A stretch of 64,000 nucleotides of DNA from Candidatus Nitronauta litoralis (GCA_015698285.1 CP048685.1:3598060-3662059), one strand, 5' to 3'; counted from the first letter of the stretch, positions 7,947 through 17,954 are shown. A program made the numbers and translations. Notes: generated from the sequence alone by a model not told the origin.

Positions 7947-8750
7947 ATGCCTTCCCATTGGAAAACGATTTCATTTTTCCTGGGGATTTTTCTTTTGGGA
8001 TTAAATATCTATGGTTGGTCCCAGACACTCCGCAATCCTGTCATTCATCAGGAAGCAAGGGGAAACACGGGAAAAAAGGAACTTATTCTTCCGCTTGAAA
8101 AAGTATTACAGGTCCTGGAACAACCTGATGCAGACAGAGGTCTCTGGCTGTATAAACTCAATGAAGTGATTCACAAGGGAATCGCCCACTACTGGGAAGA
8201 TGAGGGATTGGACGACTACCACCTCAGGGTACCGTGGGCCGAAAATTATATTCTAGCTGCTCTCGGCCGGGTTATTCCTGATTGGTTTGGGAAGTGGGAA
8301 TTTTTTGATTATCGAAAAGCGGTCGAGCGGGGAGTAGGCTTATGCTCGCAGCAATCGATCATCCTACTTCAGGTTTTGGCTCGCAATGGCATTCCCGCAA
8401 AAATGCTTGGGCTATCCAATCACCGGATCCTCACTGCTGAAGTTGAACCGGGACAATGGTGGATTCTGGATCCGGATTTTGGAGTGGTGATTGAAGCGGA
8501 TTTAGAGGCTGTTGAGGAAAACCCGGGGCTTGCTCGGATTGCTTATGAGAAGGAAGTACATTCCAAAAAAGATATCGACAATATGGTGAGGATGTTTGAG
8601 CTTAAAGACAAACGGGTGGAACCTCTGTCTGTATTTTACAAAGAGCGTTACTACCTTGAACCTTTTACTTATATTCTGCTCTGGATAATTCCATTTGGAC
8701 TGATGCTGCCGAGGATATTGGGTAAGCGGCCCACCACGCTGCAAAGTTAG
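7947..8750 (+). CDS. Membrane-anchored transglutaminase-like protein
   Basis: This 267-residue protein has an N-terminal membrane helix (residues 5-25), a transglutaminase-like domain (about 90-190) and a second hydrophobic segment near residue 240. A cysteine-histidine-aspartate set is visible: GVGLCSQQS, LSNHRILTAEV and WWILDPDFG. Such domains act as proteases, amidases or transferases; the substrate is unknown. The start at 7947 is chosen because the hydrophobic helix follows at once. It has only a partial CGAGG site very close upstream, so the start is uncertain. Confidence 0.75.
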   Translation: MPSHWKTISFFLGIFLLGLNIYGWSQTLRNPVIHQEARGNTGKKELILPLEKVLQVLEQPDADRGLWLYKLNEVIHKGIAHYWEDEGLDDYHLRVPWAENYILAALGRVIPDWFGKWEFFDYRKAVERGVGLCSQQSIILLQVLARNGIPAKMLGLSNHRILTAEVEPGQWWILDPDFGVVIEADLEAVEENPGLARIAYEKEVHSKKDIDNMVRMFELKDKRVEPLSVFYKERYYLEPFTYILLWIIPFGLMLPRILGKRPTTLQS

Positions 8751-8775
8751 TTAATAGTTATTTAACCACACCTCC

Positions 8776-9723
8776 CTAGCTTTGACCGTACACTTCCTTC
8801 AGGATTTCACCAGCTCCCATTTCCAAAACTTCACCCGCAAGATCGTATCCGACCCGACCGGGGTCTTCTATATGGCCCGTTCTTTCAGCCTTGATAATTC
8901 GTTTACCATCAAGACTCCCCACCATACCCCGAATATGAACTTCATCCCCTTCAATGGTAGCGTAAGATCCAATCGGGACCTGACACCCCCCTTCGAGTCG
9001 TCTTAAAAAAGCCCGTTCTGCTTCAACAGCCTGATTCGTTTCTTCATGGTCGAGTGGCATCAAAGCACTGAGAATGGGAAGGTCCTGTAAGCGGGTTTCG
9101 ATTCCAACCGCTCCTTGAGCTACACCGGGGATTAAAATTTCCTCGGAGATTGCTTCCGTAATCTTTTCTCCAAAACCTAAACGTTTCAACCCGGCTGCGG
9201 CCAAAATCACCCCATCGAGGTTTTCGGTTTCCATTTTGTTCAATCGGGTTTGGACATTCCCACGCAGAGGAACGATTTCCAGATCCGGACGAAATGCCAG
9301 CAACTGAGTGGTGCGCCGCAGACTACCTGTGCCTATCCTTGCCCCCTCCTTCAGATCCGCAAGTTTAGTAGTTCCATCCCGGGAAACCAAAGCATCGCGA
9401 GGATCTTCCCTCTCAAGAATTACAGAGATTCCAAGCCCGGCAGGCAACCCAACCGGCACGTCTTTCATACTGTGAACCGCGATGTCGCTTCCGTACTGCA
9501 AAAGGGACTCCTCAATTTCCTTGGTGAATAATCCCTTTCCTCCAATTTTTGCAAGGGCAACATCCTGAATCTTATCCCCAGATGTGGAAATTTTCACGAG
9601 CTCCATAGTCAGATGGGGGTGCTCTTCTTCAAGGCATTGTTTGACCCAATTGGCTTGCCAGAGAGCAAGGGGACTGCCCCGCGTACCAATGCGGATTTTT
9701 TTAAGTGTTTTTGAGTCGTCCAT
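8776..9723 (-). CDS. hemC: Porphobilinogen deaminase (hydroxymethylbilane synthase)
   Basis: This cytoplasmic enzyme polymerises four porphobilinogens to hydroxymethylbilane in tetrapyrrole synthesis. The 315-residue protein has the start IRIGTRGSPLALWQ, HSMKDVP, RRTTQLLAFRPDL, LRGNVQTRL and the dipyrromethane-cofactor cysteine in EGGCQVPIG. The ATG overlaps the hemA stop by one base (TAATG). hemA and the ccsA/hemX-like gene lie upstream in the same operon, matching a heme-demanding organism. Confidence 0.96.
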   Translation of the reverse strand: MDDSKTLKKIRIGTRGSPLALWQANWVKQCLEEEHPHLTMELVKISTSGDKIQDVALAKIGGKGLFTKEIEESLLQYGSDIAVHSMKDVPVGLPAGLGISVILEREDPRDALVSRDGTTKLADLKEGARIGTGSLRRTTQLLAFRPDLEIVPLRGNVQTRLNKMETENLDGVILAAAGLKRLGFGEKITEAISEEILIPGVAQGAVGIETRLQDLPILSALMPLDHEETNQAVEAERAFLRRLEGGCQVPIGSYATIEGDEVHIRGMVGSLDGKRIIKAERTGHIEDPGRVGYDLAGEVLEMGAGEILKEVYGQS

Positions 9724-10997
9724 TAATCATCCAGGTGAAACAGTTCGCGAATGGCTTTCAAGTAGGCGTGCCCTTCGTTAGACTGGGTTTTTTTCTTTAA
9801 GTTTACTGTCGGCTTGTGCAAAATTTTATTGATGATCGACTGTGTCATATTATGAATCGCAAGACGATCATCATCAGTGAGGTGCGGCATGCGCGCCAGT
9901 GTCTTATCCGCTTCAGTTAGAGCTGCTACCTCCGCCTGCTTGCGGATTTCAACTATGGTCGGGACTGCATCCAGAGACACAATCCAGTTGTTAAACTTGT
10001 CCACCTCCGACTGAATGATTTCAACGGCAATTTCTGCTTCTCTTTCCCGCTCCTTGATATTGGCGTTGACCACTCCCTGAAGATCATCAATATCGTACAG
10101 ATACACGTTATCGAGTTCGTTCACTTCCGGGGCAATGTCCCGGGGCACGGCGATATCAATGAAAAACATCGGTCGGTTTTTGCGTTTGTGAATTGCGTCA
10201 TCCACCATGTCCCGCTCAATAATAAATTTAGGAGCCGCAGTCGAACTGATGACAATGTCCGCCTTGTGGAGATCTTCCTTGAAATTCTGAAAATCAAGGG
10301 CAGAGCCGTTTAAGGTCTGGGCAAGGGCCGCGGCCCGTTCATAAGTCCGGCTGGTGATGTAGACGGTTTTAGCCCCGTAAGAGATAAGATGCTTCGCAGC
10401 AAGCTCAGCCATTTCCCCTGTGCCAACCAGCATGACCGTGTGATTTTCCAGATCATCAAAAATCTTGCGTGCCAACTCAACAGCGGCGGAACTGATGGAG
10501 ACAGCACTTTCAGCAATACCGGTCTCTTCTCGAACACGTTTGGCTACATTGAAGGCTTTTTCGAAAAGTTGATTGAGAATTTGCCCGGTAGCTCTCAAGG
10601 ATCGAGCCAGACTGTAGGCATCCTTTACCTGGCCCAGAATCTGGGCTTCGCCAAGGACCATGGAGTCGAGACTGGAAGAAACCTTGAACAGGTGTTCAAC
10701 AGTATCGTTATCCTGATAGCTGTAAAAGTACTGATCCAATTCTTCCAATTCAATGTGATGGTACTGGCTCAGGAATTCTTTTAAACGATCAGTGCCCGCC
10801 TCAATATCATTGACGCGGGCATAAATCTCCACCCGGTTACATGTGGAGATGATCGTGTTTTCCTGAATTTCCGGATACTGCAACAGAAGTTCAGTCGATT
10901 CTTCAATTTTCCCCTGATTGAATGCGAGCTTTTCACGGACCTCCACCGGGGTGGTCTTGTGGTTTACGCCAACCAGAATAAGATTAGAAACTGCCAT
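9723..10997 (-). CDS. hemA: Glutamyl-tRNA reductase
   Basis: This enzyme makes glutamate-1-semialdehyde from Glu-tRNA, the first committed step of the C5 tetrapyrrole pathway. The 424-residue protein shows the catalytic cysteine in ISTCNRVEIYA, the conserved SSLDSMVLGEAQILGQVKDA, the NADPH-binding VMLVGTGEMAELAAKHL and a C-terminal dimerisation helix region. The ATG at 10997 is chosen; a GTG at 11003 overlapping the upstream stop is the alternative. It is the middle gene of the hemX-like/hemA/hemC operon. Confidence 0.96.
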   Translation of the reverse strand: MAVSNLILVGVNHKTTPVEVREKLAFNQGKIEESTELLLQYPEIQENTIISTCNRVEIYARVNDIEAGTDRLKEFLSQYHHIELEELDQYFYSYQDNDTVEHLFKVSSSLDSMVLGEAQILGQVKDAYSLARSLRATGQILNQLFEKAFNVAKRVREETGIAESAVSISSAAVELARKIFDDLENHTVMLVGTGEMAELAAKHLISYGAKTVYITSRTYERAAALAQTLNGSALDFQNFKEDLHKADIVISSTAAPKFIIERDMVDDAIHKRKNRPMFFIDIAVPRDIAPEVNELDNVYLYDIDDLQGVVNANIKEREREAEIAVEIIQSEVDKFNNWIVSLDAVPTIVEIRKQAEVAALTEADKTLARMPHLTDDDRLAIHNMTQSIINKILHKPTVNLKKKTQSNEGHAYLKAIRELFHLDD

Positions 10998-10999
10998 CG

Positions 11000-11788
11000 T
11001 CACACGTGTAAGAAGTAGGTCAACATCACGGTTGCAAAACCTGCCATTGAAAACTGGGCGGCTCGTTTACCGCGCAATCCGACAAAAAGCCTGCCAAAAA
11101 AGACCAGACCGTAGATCAGCCATCCTGCTATGAAAGGCCATACTTTTATCATGTTCAGGCTAAAAATGGAATGCTGGGTCATTTCCATGTTCCACATAGT
11201 CCCTGTTATAAACCCCAGGGTGAAAAGTGGGAATCCGATCGATATAACCCTGGAGTTTAGATTATCAAGGGTTTCCAGAGACGGCATCCGAAAAAACATC
11301 ATCCCCAGTTTCTTGGATTTCACCTGTTGCTCCTGGATCAGGTACATACAACCCACCGCAAACGCCATGGCAAGAGCTGCATAGCCCAATATGGACAAGG
11401 TCCGGTGCAAGGTCAGCAGGGCCTGATATTCAGTATCCGGGAAGGCAACCACTTCGCGAGACAGGAAGGTCGCATACAAAAACACCAGAAAAATAACCGG
11501 TACCACAAAAGCACCGAGATCCTTGATTTGATATTTCCAGTTGGCAAACAGAAAAATCACAGCAAGGACCCAGGCGAAAAATACCGCCACCTCAAATGAG
11601 GTGGTATAGGGTCCATGCCCTGTAGCCTGTGACCTTAGCGCGATCACCAACGTATGGGAAATGAACCCCGCAATGACAGTTGACATCGCAATATTGGAAA
11701 TCAACTGTCGGCGATAAACCAACTGGACAAAATAAACGATTGAAGCCAGCAGGTACCCGACAAGGGAAATATTAAAGAAAACGACCAT
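11000..11788 (-). CDS. HemX/CcsA-like membrane protein
   Basis: This 262-residue protein has about eight membrane helices and belongs to the CcsA/ResC/HemX (CcmC-like) superfamily. Where true cytochrome-c assembly CcsA proteins have a tryptophan-rich WWD heme motif, it reads GTMWNMEMTQHSIFS, so the motif is not intact. That and the position directly upstream of hemA favour a HemX/YpjD-type role linked to glutamyl-tRNA reductase rather than heme delivery to apocytochromes. The gene ends a few bases before hemA starts. Confidence 0.85.
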   Translation of the reverse strand: MVVFFNISLVGYLLASIVYFVQLVYRRQLISNIAMSTVIAGFISHTLVIALRSQATGHGPYTTSFEVAVFFAWVLAVIFLFANWKYQIKDLGAFVVPVIFLVFLYATFLSREVVAFPDTEYQALLTLHRTLSILGYAALAMAFAVGCMYLIQEQQVKSKKLGMMFFRMPSLETLDNLNSRVISIGFPLFTLGFITGTMWNMEMTQHSIFSLNMIKVWPFIAGWLIYGLVFFGRLFVGLRGKRAAQFSMAGFATVMLTYFLHV

Positions 11789-11909
11789 GTTGAAAAATGT
11801 TCAGGGAGCACGTTGAGGATATGGATATCCAGTATCCTATCATTTTACCCTAAACCCTTCAATGGCTTGGAGTTATTTCATCCGGAAAGAAAACAAACAG
11901 GTGAGAGAT

Positions 11910-12371
11910 TCAGGAGTCTTTGTTCTTCAGGATATCCTTGAGTTCGGACATGAATTCGTTCACATCCTTGAATTCGCGGTAAACAGAAGCAAATCGGACG
12001 TAGGCAACACCATCCAGCTGGGCCAGTTCCCGGACAACACTTTCTCCAACCGTCATGGCGGAGATTTCCTTATTGCCCGAGTCCTGCAAATTTTTTTCAA
12101 TGCGATCGACCAGCTCTTCGATGGATTCCAGACTGACTGGCCGCTTCTGACAGGCTTTTTGAATACCATCGAGGATTTTATTGCGGTCAAACTCTTCTCT
12201 TCGCCCGTCTTTTTTGACCACGAAAATCTGAGTGCGCTCCAGCCGTTCGTAAGTTGTGAACCGCTCGGAACATGCAAGACATTCGCGCCTGCGCCGAATA
12301 ACCTCCCCGTTGGTGTTCATGCGGGAGTCGATTACTTTATTTTCGACATTTTCGCATTTGGGACAACGCAT
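11910..12371 (-). CDS. nrdR: Transcriptional repressor NrdR
   Basis: This 153-residue regulator represses ribonucleotide reductase genes when dATP is bound. The N-terminal zinc ribbon is complete (MRCPKCENVENKVIDSR and CLACSERFTTYERLE), followed by an ATP-cone domain (VVKKDGRREEFDRNKILDGI to the C terminus). It lies downstream of glyA on the same strand, with a 94-base gap. Confidence 0.96.
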   Translation of the reverse strand: MRCPKCENVENKVIDSRMNTNGEVIRRRRECLACSERFTTYERLERTQIFVVKKDGRREEFDRNKILDGIQKACQKRPVSLESIEELVDRIEKNLQDSGNKEISAMTVGESVVRELAQLDGVAYVRFASVYREFKDVNEFMSELKDILKNKDS

Positions 12372-12442
12372 TTTGAGCCTGAGGTGAATTTACTCTGAAC
12401 CACGAAGGAGCTTGCCCACAAGCCCTGAAGATGGCAATTTAG

Positions 12443-12456
12443 AATATTATAATATT
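12443..12456. repeat. Perfect 14-base AT palindrome between glyA and nrdR
   Basis: AATATTATAATATT is its own reverse complement. It contains TATAAT in both directions and lies 72 bases upstream of the nrdR start. It could be a -10 element or an operator for nrdR, but no matching -35 was found, and short AT palindromes occur by chance. Confidence 0.3.
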
Positions 12457-12465
12457 AGAAACGGC

Positions 12466-13725
12466 TTAAACCTGCTGGGTGCTGGATGTCTCCTGGTACA
12501 GGGGAAACTGATCACACAAATCACGCACCTTATCTCGCAGGGATTGGAGGTGAGCCGGGTCGTCCTTTTTCTCCAACACGCTCAAGATCATCTCACCGAT
12601 TCGCTTCATTTCCGGCTCTTTCATCCCACGGGTTGTAAGAGCCGCAGACCCAATACGAATCCCGGAAGTAACAAAGGGGCTGCGTGTTTCAAAAGGAACA
12701 GTATTCTTGTTGACGGTTATACCCGCCTGCTCAAGAGCTTCTTCTGTTTCTTTTCCCGTGAGCCCTTTCTCAGTCAGGTCCACCAGAAACACGTGGGTAT
12801 CAGTGCCATTACTTACAATGTTCAAACCGCCGTCCATCAGTAATTGAGCAAGACACTGCGCGTTTTTTACTACCTGTTTCTGATACTCAACAAACTCTTC
12901 TGTAAGTGCTTCTTTAAAGGCTACCGCTTTTGCGGCAATCACATGCATCAGAGGGCCGCCCTGGATTCCTGGGAAAATGCGCTTGTTGACCATCTTCGCA
13001 TATTCCTCCTTGCAAAGGATCAAGCCCCCTCGCGGACCTCTCAGGGTCTTATGGGTAGTGCTCGTCACAAAATCAGAGTGCGGTACAGGTGAAGGATAGA
13101 TACCTGCAGCAACCAAGCCTGCAGGATGCGCAATATCGGTCATTATTTTTGCACCGACTTCATCCGCTATTTCCCGAAACCGTTTGGCATCGATTACCCT
13201 TGAATAAGCACTGGCACCAACCACTATCATTTTTGGACGGTGCTCCTTGGCAAGCTTTTCAACGGCATCATAATCGATCAGTCCCGTATCCCGGGAAACA
13301 CCATATTGAAAAACTTTGTAAGTATAGCCGGAGAAGTTTACCGGACTACCGTGGGTCAGGTGTCCACCGTGAGACAAGTCCATCCCCAAAATCGTATCGC
13401 CTGGTTCCAGAACACTGTGATAGACCGCCATATTGGCCTGGGAGCCGGAATGTGGTTGGACGTTGGCATGTTCTGCTCCAAAAATCTGTTTGGCTCGGTC
13501 TATTGCTAGTTGCTCCGCAATATCCACAAATTCGCACCCGCCGTAGTACCTTTTTTTCGGATAACCTTCGGCATACTTATTTGTCATTACTGAGCCTTGG
13601 GCTTCCATCACTGCCGGACTGACAAAATTTTCGGATGCGATCATTTCCAAAGTGGAGTTTTCACGATCTAATTCATTTTTGATGGCCCCGGCGATTTCCG
13701 GGTCAAAATCGGATAAGAGGGACAA
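12466..13725 (-). CDS. glyA: Serine hydroxymethyltransferase
   Basis: This PLP enzyme interconverts serine and glycine with tetrahydrofolate. The 419-residue protein is of normal length and has all hallmarks: [52 protein letters not shown] and the PLP lysine in [14 protein letters not shown]. The gene starts 1 base after the rpiB stop, so the two are cotranscribed. metF at 54569 acts on the same one-carbon pool. Confidence 0.97.
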   Translation of the reverse strand: MSLLSDFDPEIAGAIKNELDRENSTLEMIASENFVSPAVMEAQGSVMTNKYAEGYPKKRYYGGCEFVDIAEQLAIDRAKQIFGAEHANVQPHSGSQANMAVYHSVLEPGDTILGMDLSHGGHLTHGSPVNFSGYTYKVFQYGVSRDTGLIDYDAVEKLAKEHRPKMIVVGASAYSRVIDAKRFREIADEVGAKIMTDIAHPAGLVAAGIYPSPVPHSDFVTSTTHKTLRGPRGGLILCKEEYAKMVNKRIFPGIQGGPLMHVIAAKAVAFKEALTEEFVEYQKQVVKNAQCLAQLLMDGGLNIVSNGTDTHVFLVDLTEKGLTGKETEEALEQAGITVNKNTVPFETRSPFVTSGIRIGSAALTTRGMKEPEMKRIGEMILSVLEKKDDPAHLQSLRDKVRDLCDQFPLYQETSSTQQV

Positions 13726-13726
13726 T

Positions 13727-14209
13727 TTAGCCTTCTCCTTTAATAGTAGACGAGGATTCGTTCACTTCAATTTTATCGACACGCCGCTGATGCCTGCCAC
13801 CCTCAAACTCGGTGGTAAGCCAGGTATTTACTATTTCTTCTGCCAATCCCTTCCCGATAACCCGCCCCCCCAAAATCAGGACATTCGCATCATTATGCGC
13901 CCGACTCATTTGAGCGGTATAAAGATCGTGGCAAAGGGCTCCCCGGATTCTGGGAAAACGGTTGACCACCATGGACATTCCAACACCGGTTCCACAAACC
14001 AGGATTCCAGCACACTCGGGGTGATCCGTCATTTTAAGGGCAAGTTTGATCCCATAATCAGGATAGTCCACTGATTGGGTGTCCTCAGGTCCCAGATCCT
14101 CAACAACAGCCCCTTTCCCCTCAAGAAAAGCCTTAACGTATTCCTTTAACTCAAACCCTGCATGGTCTGAAGAAATAATAATTTTTTTTGAATTATGACT
14201 TGCGTTCAT
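13727..14209 (-). CDS. rpiB: Ribose-5-phosphate isomerase B
   Basis: This enzyme interconverts ribose-5-phosphate and ribulose-5-phosphate. The 160-residue protein matches family length when started at 14209, where the sequence enters the typical [18 protein letters not shown]. The active-site segment [20 protein letters not shown] and the [11 protein letters not shown] strand are intact. An upstream in-frame start at 14299 would add 30 atypical residues and is not preferred. Confidence 0.94.
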   Translation of the reverse strand: MNASHNSKKIIISSDHAGFELKEYVKAFLEGKGAVVEDLGPEDTQSVDYPDYGIKLALKMTDHPECAGILVCGTGVGMSMVVNRFPRIRGALCHDLYTAQMSRAHNDANVLILGGRVIGKGLAEEIVNTWLTTEFEGGRHQRRVDKIEVNESSSTIKGEG

Positions 14210-14468
14210 CGGCTCTCGAGGGAAAATAAGGAGGAATAATCGTTCCCAGCACAAAAGAAGGCGTCTGGGGCCAAGTGAAGATTTAAACGAATTTTGCAAA
14301 AATTACCTGCAAAACCGAGGTAGTAAGGACCTTAGAGCGATATTATGAAAATCCCTCTACCTTGTCAACACCGGAGGGTTGAAACCGGAAATTTGAATTG
14401 AATTGGCGTTATTGAATTACGTTTCTAAAGAACATACAATAATTTTTTACCCTGAGGGCAGATTAAAT

Positions 14469-14741
14469 ATGTGGAGAAACATTTTCATTGAATCCTGCAT
14501 TCTTTCCTTGCTGATTTTTGGCGGATTCTACATAAATGCCAATTTTATGAAGGCAAAAATTACTGAGTCCGGGGAACGGGCACGAAAGCAAACAGATGAA
14601 AACCAGCCATTGGTCCACATTAGTGGCCAGGGCCATAAAAACTCTCACAAAAAAGAGAAAACCCCTCATATCAGTGGGTCTAAGGCCCCTTTTCTTCCAC
14701 CTTCCAAGAACAAGCAACCTCTAGGAATTGGAAGCCACTGA
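14469..14741 (+). CDS. Small single-helix membrane protein
   Basis: This 90-residue protein has one N-terminal membrane helix (about residues 6-22) and a basic, histidine/lysine/proline-rich tail with a repeated HISG motif. The start at 14469 follows GAGGGCAG at 14454-14461. No family is recognised. It converges on the pentapeptide-repeat gene with a 7-base gap. Confidence 0.5.
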   Translation: MWRNIFIESCILSLLIFGGFYINANFMKAKITESGERARKQTDENQPLVHISGQGHKNSHKKEKTPHISGSKAPFLPPSKNKQPLGIGSH

Positions 14742-14748
14742 TCCTGCC

Positions 14749-15639
14749 TTACCCCCTTACCTTAATTTCAAATTCCTTTTTGGATTTCCAGGTCACTTCA
14801 AATCTGGAAGGAAGAGTCGTCTTTTTATCAATTATGGCAGCTTGCAACTGTTCCAAAGTAAGGTTGTGTGCCCCTTCCATTTTGGCCCCTTTGAGGTTGG
14901 CTCCCGTGAAATTTGCTCCTTCACAATCGCTGTCTTCAAATTCAGCTTTTTCGAGCTGGGCGCCTTTGAAGTTTGCTCTGACAAGATCAGCACTGATCAA
15001 AACCACCCGCTCCATTTTGGCGTTAGTGAGATTGGCATCGGTCAACTCCGCAACACCAAAGTTGGACTGGGCAAGATTAGCTCCACAAAGTATTGCCCCT
15101 ATCAATTCCGCTTCACCAAAATCAACCTGAACCATCCGTGCATTAGTAAAGTCTGTACCACTCAAAGCGGCGACCCGAAATGAACTGTGTGTAAAGTCCG
15201 CACTGACACAACTTGCCTTTTCGAGTGTAACGCTATCCAGCCGGGCTTTTGTTATGGAAGTTTTATTTAGTTTTGCACCAGTAAGGTCCGCCCTTGATAC
15301 ATTGCTTTCATTAAGTTTGGCTCCACTGAAATCTGCCTGAGTTGCCTTCGCATCTTTTAAATCAACCTGTGTTAAATGCGCTCCACGAAACTTCGCCTCT
15401 GTCAATTGGCAGCCCGTTAACAAGGCACCCATACAATCCGAACTTTGAAAGTTGCATTTCTTCAAACTGGACTCTGTAAAATCTGTTCTCATCAGATTGG
15501 CATCATCCAGTTTTATACCATCTAATTGCAAACGAGCTAACTCTTCTCCCATGAGGTCGTGCTTCAATTTTTCTATTCGCTTGCAGAACTCTTCTTTGGA
15601 AAGATTCTGCTTTTTGAGATCGGGTATTGATTCCCTCAT
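14749..15639 (-). CDS. Pentapeptide-repeat protein
   Basis: This 296-residue protein consists of a short helical N terminus (1-40) and a long run of A(D/N)LXX-type pentapeptides from about residue 40 to 255, for example ANLMRTDFTESSL and GANFTGANLKGAKMEGA. Such repeats fold as a right-handed quadrilateral beta helix. Some members mimic DNA and protect gyrase; most have no known function. There is no signal peptide. The last 40 residues are non-repeat. Confidence 0.9.
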   Translation of the reverse strand: MRESIPDLKKQNLSKEEFCKRIEKLKHDLMGEELARLQLDGIKLDDANLMRTDFTESSLKKCNFQSSDCMGALLTGCQLTEAKFRGAHLTQVDLKDAKATQADFSGAKLNESNVSRADLTGAKLNKTSITKARLDSVTLEKASCVSADFTHSSFRVAALSGTDFTNARMVQVDFGEAELIGAILCGANLAQSNFGVAELTDANLTNAKMERVVLISADLVRANFKGAQLEKAEFEDSDCEGANFTGANLKGAKMEGAHNLTLEQLQAAIIDKKTTLPSRFEVTWKSKKEFEIKVRG

Positions 15640-15856
15640 TAAAAAAACCTTTCAAATGTCCATCGTCTTTTGGTTATTGGGGCATCAGGTCGAGGGAACT
15701 CCCAATTGGTTTTGATATAATTGACCCGACACAAATGGCGGTTATTCTAGCACGAACTGTCCATTGATCAGCTTTGGGGGATAGTTGTCAAAACCAGCTT
15801 TAAAGTCCCAATACCACTTAGTATAAAATTTAAGTTCCGGACCCAACCAGAAAAAT

Positions 15857-16549
15857 ATGACTTTTCCCCGAACTCCTACCGAACCCGTAAATACATCACC
15901 CTGGACCCTGCTCTTAGTCCCCGCTTACAGTTTAATTTTTCGCCCCACCCTTTTAAATATTTTTCCGGAACTTAGACTCTGGAGTGATTGGGTATTACTA
16001 GCAGCCATGGCCTTTCTTATTTTTGTACTTTTCTTTACAAAAAGAATCCTGGCATTTGGAAACGCACTAAAGCCAACCCATATCGGGCCACATCTCCTTT
16101 TAGGCCTGGGTGCTGGTGCTCTGGTGGCCCTTTCGCCACTTTTACTGAACAAGTTAATAAACGTAACTGCCTTGTCTCAGGAGCTTTTGTTTAAGGGTGC
16201 TGATCTCCGCGCTCTTGAACAACCTCCCCTTTCCATGTTGACCCTGCTCGAACTCTTTATTCTAAAGCCTGTTCTCGGACAAATAATGCTGATCGGTTTT
16301 TTTATGTCCCCCATTGCAGTACGCATAAGAACGATAAGTTTCGCCCTTGTGGCCACTCTGCTGTTTCCCGTATTCTACTGGGATTTCAGCCTGGGAATGG
16401 CCTTAATCGGTACTATTTCGGCCTTGATGTTTCGCTTCACAGGTACTTTATATTCTGGAATTTGTTTTCAGGCTTTATGTAGTCTTGCAGGAGTTTTGGT
16501 GGTCTATGTGGCACCAAAGACGATCACTCTGTTCGGTGTTTTGTTTTAA
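15857..16549 (+). CDS. Polytopic membrane protein of unknown function
   Basis: This 230-residue protein has about seven hydrophobic segments. The general size and a cluster of helices in the second half recall CPBP (Abi) family proteins, but the glutamate pair and histidines that define those proteases are not visible, so I do not assign that family. It converges on tatC with an 11-base gap. Confidence 0.65.
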   Translation: MTFPRTPTEPVNTSPWTLLLVPAYSLIFRPTLLNIFPELRLWSDWVLLAAMAFLIFVLFFTKRILAFGNALKPTHIGPHLLLGLGAGALVALSPLLLNKLINVTALSQELLFKGADLRALEQPPLSMLTLLELFILKPVLGQIMLIGFFMSPIAVRIRTISFALVATLLFPVFYWDFSLGMALIGTISALMFRFTGTLYSGICFQALCSLAGVLVVYVAPKTITLFGVLF

Positions 16550-16560
16550 ACCCTGGAAAG

Positions 16561-17436
16561 CTACCCGGCTTTTTTATCCTGCTTCTTGATAATCTTTTTA
16601 ATTTTGGCCTTTCCCGATTTGGCTTTTGCTGCCTGCTGAGCTTCTTTTTTAGCCTTCCGCATCTCTTTATGAAGCTGCATCTGTTTGATAGCAAGGTCCC
16701 GCTGTTTCGGGTCTTCAAAGATAGCAGAAGCAATAACCCCGAATTCATATAAACCGTAAAGGGGAACACCCAGCATCAACTGAGTAATGATATCCGGTGG
16801 AGTCAGAACAGATGCTAGAACAAAACATCCTAAAAAAGCCCATTTACGATAAAGCCTCATTTTGATGGTGTTGATCACCCCAAATTTTGTAAGCAACACC
16901 ATAATAAGTGGGGTCTGAAACGCGAAAGCGAATGACATGATCAATTTGGTCAGAAACGAAAAATAAAATCCGATTGTGACCTGAAAATTCCAGAAATTGA
17001 CCCCGTAATTCATCAGGAACTTCAAAGCAATCGGAACGACCAGGAAATAGCAGAATGCGCCTCCGAACACAAAAAACAAGGTGCCGAAAGTCACGAACAT
17101 CATCGTAATTTTCTTTTCTTTTACCTTCAGGCCAGGAGCAATAAACTGCCACAGGTGAAAAAGAATAAAGGGCATGGAAATGAACATGGAACACATGAAG
17201 GCAACCTTCATATTTGTAAAAAACGGCTCGGTGGGGGTAATAAAAGATAGTTTTCCAAACTTTTCGGGGAGGGGTTGCTCCAACCAGGCAAGAGGGATAT
17301 CAATAAAATAGAAGCTGACAGCAAAAAAGATCAGGACCACGATGGTCACCTGGATCATCCGGTCTTTGGCTTCCTTCAAATGGGAAGAAATCCCAACCTT
17401 GTCCTGAAATTTTAAATCCTTGATTCCGTATCCCAT
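16561..17436 (-). CDS. tatC: Sec-independent translocase subunit TatC
   Basis: TatC is the six-helix receptor that recognises twin-arginine signal peptides. The 291-residue protein has the expected SHLKEAKDRMIQV start, the periplasmic TPTEPFFTNMKVAF segment, APGLKVKEKK and a later FLGCFVLASVLTPPDIITQ. The C terminus carries a lysine/alanine-rich cytoplasmic tail of about 40 residues beyond the conserved core. It stands alone, separated from tatA by 15.6 kb. Confidence 0.96.
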   Translation of the reverse strand: MGYGIKDLKFQDKVGISSHLKEAKDRMIQVTIVVLIFFAVSFYFIDIPLAWLEQPLPEKFGKLSFITPTEPFFTNMKVAFMCSMFISMPFILFHLWQFIAPGLKVKEKKITMMFVTFGTLFFVFGGAFCYFLVVPIALKFLMNYGVNFWNFQVTIGFYFSFLTKLIMSFAFAFQTPLIMVLLTKFGVINTIKMRLYRKWAFLGCFVLASVLTPPDIITQLMLGVPLYGLYEFGVIASAIFEDPKQRDLAIKQMQLHKEMRKAKKEAQQAAKAKSGKAKIKKIIKKQDKKAG

Positions 17437-17747
17437 TCAAAACCCCGCAGTCGGACAACAAGTATTATCCGGCCCTTGACATGAGTGGCTATATCCGCCA
17501 GAAAGAATTGACTTTAAATCCATTACCACACTTTCCAATGTCGTTTATCTTACTCAAAGGACGGGTCAAAAACAATCCCATTTACTGTAGAAAGGGTTGG
17601 TTTTCCACCCCTTGAACCGGCTCTCTGTTGATTCCATTGCACAAATGTTGGATAATGCCTACCAGAGTGGCGTTTTCCCCTTCGTTTCGTCTCTTATTAA
17701 AATGCAAAAAACCTTTTAAAAACAATGATTAAACACTTGGTTTTTCA
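17437..17747. other. Intergenic region upstream of tatC and a small ORF
   Basis: These 311 bases lie between divergent genes and must hold the tatC promoter. A TTGACA at 17476-17481 points rightwards but has no -10 at the right distance. The last 60 bases are AT-rich. I see no hairpin, repeat or convincing small gene. Confidence 0.5.
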
Positions 17748-17933
17748 ATGAATCTTGAGATTAATGAAATATCCGGGGTTAAGGTCATCAATATCATTGA
17801 GGAAAATGCACAGGCAATAGAAACGATGGTCAATAAAGCCATTGAGGAGATTAAAGTACAAAACAAAATTCTCGTTGATGTCCAGACTACAGAAGACAAT
17901 ATTTTTCTAATATTTGGGAATAAGCGCGCTTGA
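17748..17933 (+). CDS. Small hypothetical protein
   Basis: This 61-residue protein has a beta-helix-beta pattern (VKVINIIEENAQAIETMVNKA, KILVDVQTTEDNIFLIF). No ribosome-binding site is obvious before the ATG. It lies directly upstream of tRNA-Gly. The composition is protein-like, but no family is recognised. Confidence 0.5.
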   Translation: MNLEINEISGVKVINIIEENAQAIETMVNKAIEEIKVQNKILVDVQTTEDNIFLIFGNKRA

Positions 17934-17954
17934 AGGAGACCTCTTTAATTGCAA

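Noticed and set aside
11000-11788. Cytochrome c heme-delivery CcsA.
   Set aside because: The tryptophan-rich WWD motif is not intact and the gene sits directly before hemA, so a HemX-like label is safer.
11862-12398. An open frame on the plus strand opposite nrdR (about 178 codons).
   Set aside because: It lies wholly over nrdR, whose zinc ribbon and ATP cone are clear; the antisense translation shows no family pattern.
13089-13622. A long open frame (about 177 codons) on the plus strand.
   Set aside because: It is antisense to the well-conserved glyA, has a basic, low-complexity composition and no ribosome-binding site; a shadow frame.
15857-16549. CPBP (Abi) family protease.
   Set aside because: Size and helix number fit, but the EE and histidine motifs that define the family are not visible.
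17476-17481. TTGACA as a promoter -35 for the gene at 17748.
   Set aside because: No -10 lies at 15-19 bases; a TATATC is only about 10 bases away.
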